DNA from: an uncultured Myxococcales bacterium
GTDB taxonomy: Bacteria > Myxococcota_A > UBA9042
Length of the DNA stretch: 64,000 nucleotides
Assembly: GCA_903896545.1 (NCBI GenBank)
Contig: CAITYF010000030.1
Span: 25,480-89,479, forward strand
Direction of reading: 5' to 3'
The position numbers and the translations under genes were made by a program. Position 1 is the first letter of the stretch; every line of letters begins with the position of its first letter. The notes below the pieces were generated by a model, which was given only the letters and a program-made list of their open reading frames with translations, had not been told where the DNA came from and did no database searches. Below are positions 44,612 through 52,125 of this stretch, in pieces.

Positions 44612-45883
44612 ATGCACACCTTGACCGCAGCAGAAGCCCTTCGCACCGTCCAATCGCACCAGCGCGTGTTCATTCAAGGGGCTTGTGCGACGCCACTTGC
44701 CTTGGTCGACGCGCTGACCGCACGGGCGCCAGAACTGCGCGGCGTGGAAATCGTGCAGCTGCACACGGAAGGTCGTGCGCCGTACGCCGCGCGTGGGATG
44801 GAAGCGAGCTTTCGCGTGAACGCGCTGTTTGTCGGCGGGCTGCTGCGGGAAGCCGTGAACGAAGGGCGGGCGGACTACTTGCCGGTGTTCTTGTCAGAAG
44901 TGCCCAACCTGTTCCGCAAGGAAGTGCTGCCGCTGGACGTTGCGCTCATTCACGTGTCGCCGCCGGACCGCCACGGCTGGTGTTCGCTGGGCGTGTCGGT
45001 TGACGTGGTGCTGGCGGCGATCCAGCACGCGACCCACGTGATTGCACAGATCAACCCGCAGATGCCGCGCACCCATGGCGACGGCATGCTCCACGTGTCG
45101 CGGATTCATTCCGCGGTGCTTGTCGATGAACCGCTGCCGCAGTGCCCGCCGGGCAAGCTGGGCGCGAACGAGAAAGCGATTGGTCGGCATGTGGCGAACC
45201 TGGTCGAAGACGGCGCGACCTTGCAGATGGGGATCGGCGCGATTCCCGATGCCGTGCTCGCGGCGCTGGGCGACCACCGGCGGATGGGCGTTCACACCGA
45301 GATGTTCTCCGACGGCCTGGTGGATCTGGTCGAACGCGGCGCGATTACCGGTGAATGCAAGCGCGTGCATCCGGGCAAAATCGTCGCTGGCTTCGCGATG
45401 GGAACGCAGAAACTCTACGACTTTGTCCACGACAACCCGCTGGTCGCCATGCTCGACATCGCGTACGTCAACGACGTCGAAGTCATCCGCCGCAATCCGC
45501 GGGTCACGGCCATCAACAGCGCGATTGAGGTCGACCTCACCGGCCAGGTGTGCGCGGACAGCATCGGCACGCGGCTGTTTTCCGGCGTCGGCGGGCAAAT
45601 GGACTTCATCCGCGGCGCGAGCCTGAGTGAAGGGGGCAAGCCGATCATCGCGCTGCCGTCGACGACGAGCAAAGGCGAAACACGGATTGTGCCGATGCTG
45701 AAGCCCGGCGCGGGCGTGGTCACGACGCGGGCGCACGTGCATTGGGTGGTGACGGAGTACGGGGTGGCGAATCTGTATGGGAAGAACTTGCGCCAGCGGG
45801 CGCGGGCGCTGATTGATATTGCGCATCCGGCGCATCGGGAGGGCCTTGAGGCGGAGGCGGGGGCCAGATTTGGCGGGATGTAG
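44612..45883 (+). CDS. acetyl-CoA hydrolase/transferase family protein
   Basis: 423 residues from the ATG at 44612 (GGAG 5 bases upstream). Family I CoA-transferase: the catalytic Glu lies in GVHTEMFSDG (~230), with GIGAIPDAVL before it and ALPSTTSKGETRIVPM and VVTEYGVANLYGKNLRQRARALIDIAHP near the C-terminus. It forms an enzyme-CoA thioester on Glu and moves CoA between acetate, butyrate or 4-hydroxybutyrate-type acids. Length fits 4-hydroxybutyrate CoA-transferase (~430). The exact acyl group is not predictable. Divergent from the ATP-grasp cassette; followed by two hairpins. Confidence 0.92.
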   Translation: MHTLTAAEALRTVQSHQRVFIQGACATPLALVDALTARAPELRGVEIVQLHTEGRAPYAARGMEASFRVNALFVGGLLREAVNEGRADYLPVFLSEVPNLFRKEVLPLDVALIHVSPPDRHGWCSLGVSVDVVLAAIQHATHVIAQINPQMPRTHGDGMLHVSRIHSAVLVDEPLPQCPPGKLGANEKAIGRHVANLVEDGATLQMGIGAIPDAVLAALGDHRRMGVHTEMFSDGLVDLVERGAITGECKRVHPGKIVAGFAMGTQKLYDFVHDNPLVAMLDIAYVNDVEVIRRNPRVTAINSAIEVDLTGQVCADSIGTRLFSGVGGQMDFIRGASLSEGGKPIIALPSTTSKGETRIVPMLKPGAGVVTTRAHVHWVVTEYGVANLYGKNLRQRARALIDIAHPAHREGLEAEAGARFGGM

Positions 45884-45894
45884 GGGATGCGGGG

Positions 45895-45915
45895 CCGGCG
45901 CCGCAGGCGCGCCGG
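45895..45915. repeat. hairpin, 7-bp stem
   Basis: CCGGCGC and GCGCCGG flank a 7-base loop, starting 12 bases after the CoA-transferase stop. No T-run follows. Confidence 0.55.
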
Positions 45916-45917
45916 AT

Positions 45918-45942
45918 CTGAGGGAAACGTAGTTTCCCTCAG
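45918..45942. repeat. hairpin, perfect 11-bp stem with 3-base loop
   Basis: CTGAGGGAAAC and GTTTCCCTCAG are perfect complements around GTA. It lies 3 bases after the preceding hairpin, and no T-run follows on either strand, so a classical intrinsic terminator is not certain. It could end or stabilise the CoA-transferase transcript, or be part of a dispersed repeat. Confidence 0.6.
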
Positions 45943-46171
45943 ACTCCCTTCCTGGGGGGCGTGGTTGAGGAAGGCGTGGGTTCTGTTATCGGCGCGATGG
46001 CGCCTCCTCGAAAGCTTTCGCTTGGACGTAGAGTTGGATGGCCGGGATCGCCTGCTCGGCGTGCGGGGCCCCGATGGGCGCCGCTGCGCGGCGGATCGGT
46101 ACCGCGCCTCGGTGGGGATGGCGGTGGGGCGGGCGTGCTGGGGGGGAAGGCTTGGTACGGGCGGGGTTCGG

Positions 46172-46341
46172 GCGCGCTTCGCGCGGATGTGGGGAGATGC
46201 GGGCGCGCTTCGCGCGGGTGTTGGCGGGCGTGGGCCGCGCTTCGCGCGAATCTCAGATGAACGGTGCGCGCTTCGCGCGGATCTCGGCGGAGCGGCGCCG
46301 CGCTTCGCGCGAATCTCGGCTGAACGGTGCGGCCTGCGGCC
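46172..46341. repeat. tandem array of six palindromic GC-rich cores with 31/32-bp period
   Basis: Cores of the form (G/C)CGCGCTTCGCGCG begin at 46172, 46203, 46235, 46266 and 46298. A sixth, variant core GCGGCCTGCGGCCG begins at about 46328. Spacings alternate 31 and 32, averaging 31.5 bp, which is three turns of B-DNA. The period is not a multiple of three, so it is not a coding repeat. Confidence 0.75.
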
Positions 46342-46405
46342 GGGTTGGATGTGGGGCTGGTGGAAAGCGCGCACGGTACGCGTCAGCCCCTTGTCGTTTT
46401 GGTGT

Positions 46406-46552
46406 GTACCCGACTTGTTATGCCGCGTACCTGGAACGGTATCGCTCTGACCCGTGTGCTTCAGCTGATGCACCATCGCGGTCTTTGCTGTACCCGGCTT
46501 GATCTCTCTCGTACCCAGCTCGTTCTCCGCTTGCCCCTCAATAAATTGACAA
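46406..46552. repeat. degenerate 21-bp tandem array
   Basis: Seven units of 21 bp; the best ones start GTACCCG(A/G)CTTG at 46406 and 46490, with related units at 46427 and 46511 (GTACC each). Units at 46448, 46469 and 46532 are weak. 21 bp equals two helical turns and also seven codons, so it may be a protein-binding array or decayed coding repeats. Confidence 0.45.
46546..46551 (+). promoter_or_regulatory. -35-like box before the 46619 gene
   Basis: A perfect TTGACA, but the best -10 candidates (TAACGC at 15-bp spacing) are weak. Suggestive only. Confidence 0.25.
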
Positions 46553-46618
46553 GGCGCGTTGTTGCGTAACGCTTTTCTGGATGCCGCAGCATCACGTTGG
46601 CATCTGGGGAGGAAAGTC

Positions 46619-46942
46619 ATGCCAGTCCGAATGTCCCTTGCAGAACAGGTCAGCCGCAACAACCTCACCGTCGAGGGCGCCAAGGCGCACGCGTCCGAGT
46701 TGCCCAGCGAAGCCAAGCCGTTGGCGGTCGACCTGGCCAAGCGCAACGCCAAGATTCAGGCGCTCAACGCCAAGCAGGAAAAGCTGAAGCAGGATTTGGC
46801 GCTGGCGACGGCCGAACTCAAGGCCGAGACCAACGCGGCGGCCAAGGTGCGCTCCAGGATCGTCAAACTGGCGGAATTTGCGTTCGGTGCGCGCGCGCCG
46901 CAGCTGAAGGAATTCCGGCCGGTGAGCGAAGGGCGGGGCTGA
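46619..46942 (+). CDS. small helical, coiled-coil-like protein
   Basis: 107 residues from the ATG at 46619, preceded by GGGAGGAAA at good spacing. Composition is Ala/Lys/Glu-rich with a long helix (AKRNAKIQALNAKQEKLKQDLALATAEL) likely forming a coiled coil, followed by KVRSRIVKLAEFAFGARAPQLKEFRP. No membrane segment or signal. No family recognised. It is the only gene behind the repeat arrays at 46.17-46.55 kb. Confidence 0.7.
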   Translation: MPVRMSLAEQVSRNNLTVEGAKAHASELPSEAKPLAVDLAKRNAKIQALNAKQEKLKQDLALATAELKAETNAAAKVRSRIVKLAEFAFGARAPQLKEFRPVSEGRG

Positions 46943-46970
46943 GCCCAAGCGGCGCCTCTCAGAGCAGCGT

Positions 46971-47726
46971 CTATCCGAGTCGTTCCATCGCCGCAAACAC
47001 CACCGCCGGCTTCACCGCGATGGCCATGTGACCCACGCCCGGCAGCACAATCTCCTGCGCCTGCGGGTTCACCAGCGCCAGCTCGCGGATCATCGCCTTC
47101 GCGGCCTCCGTCGTCCGTTCGCCCCACACGAGCGTCAGCGGCACGTCCGTGCGCCACGCGCTGAATGGCGTCTGGTCGAGCGTCACCGACCGCACTTCCT
47201 GGTACATCTTCCAGCCCAGCGCCAACTGCGCCTGCTGCATCGCTTCGGGCATCCGCGACCAGCTTCCCGGCCGATTCCAGTAGTCGATGAAAAGTTCCAT
47301 CCACGGCGCGGTACCGCCCAGCGTGTCGTTGAGAAAGACGGGGCTTTGTCTGAGCAAGTTCACTTCGGGAACTGCCGCCGGATGGCGATCCAGAACCTGC
47401 TGCAGCGCGCCGAAAAGCACAGGCTCCAGCAGAAACAGCGACTCGACCGGCACGGGCGCCAAGCGGGCGAGCTTGAGCGCCACGAGGCCGCCGTACGAGT
47501 GACCAAAGATGCGCAGGGAAGTCGCGTCAGCGGGGAGGGTCGCCGCCAGATGGCGCGCGTCGTCGTCCGCGTTCAGGTGCACGCCGTGGGCGACGGGCGG
47601 CAGCGGCGGGTAGCCCAGATTGGCCGGGAACCACGGCGTGGAGCCAGCGGTCGCGGACGCGGGCACGCCCGCCCAGAGGGCCGGACCGGTCCCGGAGGAG
47701 TGGATGAAGACGCTGTACGCCGGCAT
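46971..47726 (-). CDS. alpha/beta hydrolase
   Basis: 251 residues from the ATG at 47726 (GGGAAC upstream). Nucleophile elbow GHSYGG with Ser77, and the catalytic His233 in LPGVGHMAI near the C-terminus. A cap-like helical region lies between (~110-190). No signal peptide. It belongs to the broad hydrolase superfamily (esterases, haloperoxidases, thioesterases), and the substrate cannot be named. It converges on the small coiled-coil gene, 28 bp apart. Confidence 0.85.
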   Translation of the reverse strand: MPAYSVFIHSSGTGPALWAGVPASATAGSTPWFPANLGYPPLPPVAHGVHLNADDDARHLAATLPADATSLRIFGHSYGGLVALKLARLAPVPVESLFLLEPVLFGALQQVLDRHPAAVPEVNLLRQSPVFLNDTLGGTAPWMELFIDYWNRPGSWSRMPEAMQQAQLALGWKMYQEVRSVTLDQTPFSAWRTDVPLTLVWGERTTEAAKAMIRELALVNPQAQEIVLPGVGHMAIAVKPAVVFAAMERLG

Positions 47727-47856
47727 GACGGTTCCCAACGGCGAGCGGCCGCGTGCCCAGCTTAGCGGAACTGAAGCGGTGAAGGGAACTGGCGAAGGGC
47801 TTGAGGACGCACGAAATCGTGACGATAGGCCTCTGTTAGAGCAGGGTTCGTTGGTG

Positions 47857-47862
47857 TAGACT
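47857..47862 (+). promoter_or_regulatory. -10-like box for the receiver gene (possible leaderless start)
   Basis: TAGACT ends 10 bases before the ATG at 47873, and no Shine-Dalgarno is present, so the transcript may have almost no leader. No clear -35 box. Confidence 0.3.
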
Positions 47863-47872
47863 TGCACCACAG

Positions 47873-48277
47873 ATGACCACTTCCCTTGGCCAACCTGCGC
47901 TGCCCATGAAACGACCGCTGGTGCTCATCGTTGACGACTCGGTGGACGTCGTGCGCCTCTTGGCGCTGATTTTGGCCGAATCCTGCGACGTGATTTTTGC
48001 CAAAGAAGGCCAGCGCGCGCTGGACCTCGCGCGCGATCGCCTGCCGTCGTTGATTCTGTTGGACGTCGAGATGCCCGGCATGGACGGCCGCCAGGTCTGG
48101 TCGGCGCTCCACGAGCAGTCGGAAACCCGCGGGATTCCAGTGATCTTCGTCTCCGCGGACGATCCGCGTCCGGAGCTCCACGACACGGGCGAAGTGGGCT
48201 GGATTCGCAAGCCGTTCACCGCGTTGGACGTGCAGACCGCGGTTCACGCCTGCGTCGGCACGGTGTCTTCGCCATGA
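47873..48277 (+). CDS. stand-alone response-regulator receiver protein
   Basis: 134 residues, a single REC domain. The acidic pair Asp21/Asp22 (LIVDDS), phospho-acceptor Asp64 (LILLDVEMPGMDG), Ser94 (IFVSADD) and Lys113 (IRKPF) are all present, so it should be phosphorylatable. No output domain. Its stop overlaps the hybrid kinase start (ATGA), suggesting that the two act in one phosphorelay. Start at 47873 or an ATG at 47906; neither has a ribosome site. Confidence 0.9.
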   Translation: MTTSLGQPALPMKRPLVLIVDDSVDVVRLLALILAESCDVIFAKEGQRALDLARDRLPSLILLDVEMPGMDGRQVWSALHEQSETRGIPVIFVSADDPRPELHDTGEVGWIRKPFTALDVQTAVHACVGTVSSP

Positions 48278-51200
48278 GTCCCGCGATCGCCCCCGCGCCG
48301 CGTCGTCCGACGACTGGGCAGGTCGCTGCCCTCAGCTTGAGCTACTTCCTCCTGGCGCTTCTCGCCGCCAGCTTGCGGTCGATGCCCGATTCCGTCGCGT
48401 TCGTCTGGCCAGGCAACGCGATCGCCGTGGCCGTCCTTGCTCGTTGGCCCAAGCGCGCTTTCCTTCCGAGTCTGGGTTCCCTCTTGGGCGTCAACCTGAT
48501 CGCCAATGCCTTTGCCGAACTCAACTTTGTCGGCAACCTCGGCGCCTCCGCGGGCAATGTGGTGGCCATCGCCATCGGGGCAACGCTCGTTCGGAACTGG
48601 GCGCGCGTCGACGAGAACGGCGTCACGCTCGCCTCAGCCGCCCGCGCGCTCGCCGCTACGTGCCTCATCGCTTCACCCATCGGCGGCCTTATCGGCGCCA
48701 CCGCGGTCGCCTCCAGCACAGGCGCCAAGTGGGACGCCGTCTTTACCACGTGGATGCTCGGCGACCTTTCCGGCTACAGCCTCATCATCGTCCCCGGACT
48801 CGCGCTCGGGATGAGCGACTTGCGCGCCATGCGCCAACCGCGGATCGCGCTTGGCCTGGTGTTGCAATCCGTCGCGCTCGCGCTCACCGCGATCCTCGGC
48901 TGGCAGGTCGTGCGCTTTCCGTTTGTCCTGATCGCCGTCCCGGCGACGTGGATCGCCGTGCGCAGCGGTCTCGTTCGCGGCTCGGTCGTCGGCTTCTTCA
49001 CCATTGGCCTGCTCATTTTCACGTATCACTACCAGCTGTGGTCCTTGCCCGCGAGCCTTGGCGACGCAGGTGCGGCGGCCCTCTGGTTCCCCGCGGTCGC
49101 GTTTACGCTGTTTACCGTGCAAGTCGGTCTGGTGGCGGACGAGTATCGGAACCAAGCCCGAGCGCTGCGCGCCAGCGAGCGCCGCGTCGCGAGTGTTCTG
49201 GAGTCAGCTTCCGCAGGTTTTGCGCTCGTCGACTTTCACGGCAGCGTGCGGTTGGTCAACGCCCGCCTCACGGAACTCGTGGGGCAGCCGCGCGAGGCGA
49301 TCCTCGGTGGGAATTGGCGCGAGGTCCTTCCGCCGGAAGATACCGAAGAGGTCGTGAGCCGTGCGCGGCAACTGCTTGTCGCTGGTAGCGGTTCCTTTGA
49401 GATCGAGCGTCCCTGGCCGCGCCCGAACGGCGACGTCGCGTGGATTCTGTTTCGCGCCTCGCTGCTGTCCGACGGCGATGGCGACGGCGAGATCCTCTTC
49501 CAATTGGACGACGTCTCCGCCCGCCGCGTGGCCGAGGACCGCGTCCGCGGTGCATTCCAGGAACTGTCGAGCATCATTGATCACATCCCCGCCATGATCG
49601 GCTACTGGGACGCCGACATGCGCAACCGCTTTGCCAACCCGGCGTACGCCGAATGGTTTGGCCTGACGCCTGACGCGCTGCGCGGTCGCCTGCTGCCCGA
49701 ACTGCTGGGCGAGCGTCGGTGGGCGCACGTCATGCCGTACATGGAGAGCATGCGTCGGCTGGAGCCGCAATCGTTTGAAGGGTCGAACACCGATGCGACG
49801 GGAAAGACGCGTTTTCAATACGCCACCTACCTGCCGAACGCCGTTGACGGTGTGTTTCAAGGCTTTTCCCTCATCGTCGCTGACATTACCCCGGTCAAGC
49901 TGGTGCAAGAGGCGCTGGCGAACGCGAAGGAACAGGCGGAGCAGGCGAGCCGGCAAAAGAGCGCCTTCGTCGCCAACATGAGCCATGAGATCCGCACGCC
50001 GCTCAACGCCATTTTGGGCGCGGCATGGCTGCTGGAACGCCACGAGCTGCCACCGGAACAACAGAAGTACCTGGAACTTGTCCGCAGCGCTGGGCAGTCG
50101 CTTTTGGGTCTGCTGAACGACGTACTGGATTTCTCGAAGATCGAGGCGGGCAAGCTGGAAGTGGTGCCCGCGGAGTTCGATCTGGACGTGCTGCTGGCAA
50201 CGATCGGTTCGATGATGGTGGCGACGGCGGGCACCAAGCCGCTGGAGCTGATCGTGCGCGTGGAGCCTGACGTGCCGCGGTTTGTCGTGGGTGACATGCT
50301 GCGGATTCAACAGATCCTGGTGAATCTGGTCGGCAACGCCATCAAGTTCACTGCGAAAGGCGACGTGGAGCTGTCCGTGCAGTGGGGCCAGGCGATTAAC
50401 CGCAAGCCCGCGCTGACGTTCGCGGTGCGCGATACCGGCATCGGCATGACGCCTGAGCAGCAGGAGCTGGTTTTTGCGCCGTTTGCCCAAGCGGACGAGT
50501 CGATCAGCCGTCGCTTTGGCGGTACCGGGCTGGGACTGGCCATCTCCCGCCGACTCGTCGAGGCGATGCACGGCCGCATCGACATCAGCAGCGAACCGGG
50601 GGAAGGCACGACCTTCCGCGTGACGTTGCCGCTGCAGCCAGGTAAGGAAGTCGCGCCGCCGCCCAACGAGACGCCGCAAGCGATTCCGTTGATGCTGGTC
50701 GTGGACGACAACCCCGCGGCGGGTCGCGCCGTCTGTCGCATCGCCGAATCCTGGGGCTGGATGACGGAGTGGGCAGGCAGCGCGGAAGTGGCGTGGGCGG
50801 AAATTCGCAAGCGTCAGGCGCGGCGTCAGTCTTTCGATCTGATTGTGCTGGATCACGAGATGCCGGGAACCGACGGGCTCCAGTTCCTCGCGTCGCTGTA
50901 TGCGGAGCCGTGGACTGCCAAATGGCCAACGGTGCTGATGGAACGCGGCGTGGATGCCCAGATTCGCGCGATCGAGGCGCCCGTACCGGCGACGGACGGC
51001 GTCGTGGCCAAGCCGGTGTCGGCCGCGGCGCTGTCTGAGGTAGTGCAGGGTGTATTCGCGGCGCGGCAAGGCAAGCCGGCGGCGGTGCAAACGCGTCAGG
51101 ACGCCGCCTCGAACCGTATTCTACTGGGCGTTCACGTGATGCTCGTGGAAGACAACCTGATGAACCAGGTCGTTGCGCGCGGTGTGCTGGAGCAAGCGGG

Positions 51201-52116
51201 GGCGAAGGTGGAAGTGCATTCGTCCGGTCTGACCGCGCTCGCACGGCTGAAGACTGGCGCGTCCTTTGACGCGATTCTGATGGACATTCAAATGCCGGAA
51301 ATGGACGGGTTCACAGCCTCTCGGACGATTCGCCGCGACATGGGGCTGACCTTGCCGATCATCGCGCTCACCGCTGGTGTGCTACCCGACGAGCGCGCGC
51401 GGTGTCTGGACGCCGGTATGGACGAGTTCGTGCCCAAGCCGCTCGACGTTCCGCAACTGTTGGCCGTGCTCGCCGCCGTGACGGGGCGGACGCCGCCGCT
51501 GGTCGCGCCGCGTTCGCGCGTGCCGACTTCCTCATTGCGTCCGGAAGAGCCGGTCTTTTCGCCGGACGAGCTGCTTGCGGCCTTGGGCGACCATGCCGAA
51601 CGACGCCAGAGTTTTCTTCACCTCGTGCAGACGTTTATCGCGCAGGACCTCGCGCCGGTCGAAGCCGCGCGCGCTGCTTGGAACGACGGGCGATTCGCGG
51701 ACGCTGCGGCGCAGTTGCACGCGCTGCGTGGCGCTGTCGGCACGCTGGGTGCCGTCCAGTTCGCGTCGGCATGCCGAAGGGTCGAGCACCGGTTGAAGCA
51801 GCACCCGGAGCGTGTTGAGGCGTCGCACTTCGACACGCTCTGCGAGAAACTGGCCCGCGCGCTCGTCGCCGCGCGGAAGTGGCTGGATGAGCTGCCGTCG
51901 CAGGCATCGCACGCCGTGTCGACTTCGGGTTCGCTGCGGACGTGGATCCGGTGGCTCAAGGAACAGGATTTTCGCGCTGCATCGACTTGGGACAATGTGC
52001 GCGCGGAACTTGCGGTGGCGCTGGCTCCCACCGAACTTGCCGCCGTGGACGCAGCAATGGCTGCTCTCGATTTCCCCGCCGTTCTGGATGTCGTCGGGCG
52101 CCTCGCGGACGGGTAG
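48274..52116 (+). CDS. MASE1 hybrid sensor histidine kinase with two REC domains and Hpt
   Basis: 1280 residues. Layout: MASE1-type membrane sensor of about eight segments (~10-300; WPGNAIAVAVLARWPKRA), two PAS domains (~302-420 and ~430-550), HisKA with phospho-His571 (SHEIRTPLNAILG), HATPase with N box (NLVGNAIKFT, ~680), DTGIGM (~719) and GGTGLGLAIS (~748), REC1 (~808-930, Asp in LIVLDHEMPG, Thr/Ser site replaced by LMERG), REC2 (~953-1065, LMDIQMPEMDG), and a C-terminal Hpt (~1096-1190, LHALRGAVGTLGA). A full multistep phosphorelay in one chain. The signal is unknown; MASE1 is an integral membrane sensor domain. Coupled to the receiver gene upstream. Confidence 0.93.
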   Translation: MSPAIAPAPRRPTTGQVAALSLSYFLLALLAASLRSMPDSVAFVWPGNAIAVAVLARWPKRAFLPSLGSLLGVNLIANAFAELNFVGNLGASAGNVVAIAIGATLVRNWARVDENGVTLASAARALAATCLIASPIGGLIGATAVASSTGAKWDAVFTTWMLGDLSGYSLIIVPGLALGMSDLRAMRQPRIALGLVLQSVALALTAILGWQVVRFPFVLIAVPATWIAVRSGLVRGSVVGFFTIGLLIFTYHYQLWSLPASLGDAGAAALWFPAVAFTLFTVQVGLVADEYRNQARALRASERRVASVLESASAGFALVDFHGSVRLVNARLTELVGQPREAILGGNWREVLPPEDTEEVVSRARQLLVAGSGSFEIERPWPRPNGDVAWILFRASLLSDGDGDGEILFQLDDVSARRVAEDRVRGAFQELSSIIDHIPAMIGYWDADMRNRFANPAYAEWFGLTPDALRGRLLPELLGERRWAHVMPYMESMRRLEPQSFEGSNTDATGKTRFQYATYLPNAVDGVFQGFSLIVADITPVKLVQEALANAKEQAEQASRQKSAFVANMSHEIRTPLNAILGAAWLLERHELPPEQQKYLELVRSAGQSLLGLLNDVLDFSKIEAGKLEVVPAEFDLDVLLATIGSMMVATAGTKPLELIVRVEPDVPRFVVGDMLRIQQILVNLVGNAIKFTAKGDVELSVQWGQAINRKPALTFAVRDTGIGMTPEQQELVFAPFAQADESISRRFGGTGLGLAISRRLVEAMHGRIDISSEPGEGTTFRVTLPLQPGKEVAPPPNETPQAIPLMLVVDDNPAAGRAVCRIAESWGWMTEWAGSAEVAWAEIRKRQARRQSFDLIVLDHEMPGTDGLQFLASLYAEPWTAKWPTVLMERGVDAQIRAIEAPVPATDGVVAKPVSAAALSEVVQGVFAARQGKPAAVQTRQDAASNRILLGVHVMLVEDNLMNQVVARGVLEQAGAKVEVHSSGLTALARLKTGASFDAILMDIQMPEMDGFTASRTIRRDMGLTLPIIALTAGVLPDERARCLDAGMDEFVPKPLDVPQLLAVLAAVTGRTPPLVAPRSRVPTSSLRPEEPVFSPDELLAALGDHAERRQSFLHLVQTFIAQDLAPVEAARAAWNDGRFADAAAQLHALRGAVGTLGAVQFASACRRVEHRLKQHPERVEASHFDTLCEKLARALVAARKWLDELPSQASHAVSTSGSLRTWIRWLKEQDFRAASTWDNVRAELAVALAPTELAAVDAAMAALDFPAVLDVVGRLADG

Positions 52117-52125
52117 CTGCGCGGG

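Larger units (their letters stand above)
45884..46618. other. 735-bp non-coding region with hairpins and two repeat arrays
   Basis: Frames crossing it are Arg/Gly/Ala-rich or Pro-rich and show no domain. It holds, in order, two hairpins (45895-45942), a very G-rich stretch, an array of palindromic cores (46172-46341), a degenerate 21-bp array (46406-46552) and a TTGACA box (46546-46551) before the small gene at 46619. The sub-features are listed separately. Confidence 0.65.

Noticed and set aside
46172..46341. CRISPR array.
   Set aside because: The period is similar to a CRISPR repeat alone, not repeat plus spacer. Cores are only about 14 bp and palindromic, intervening bases are too short, and no cas gene is near.
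45884..46618. Protein-coding gene in the repeat region (Arg/Gly- or Pro-rich frames).
   Set aside because: The 31/32-bp period shifts frame at each repeat, and there is no ribosome site or domain.
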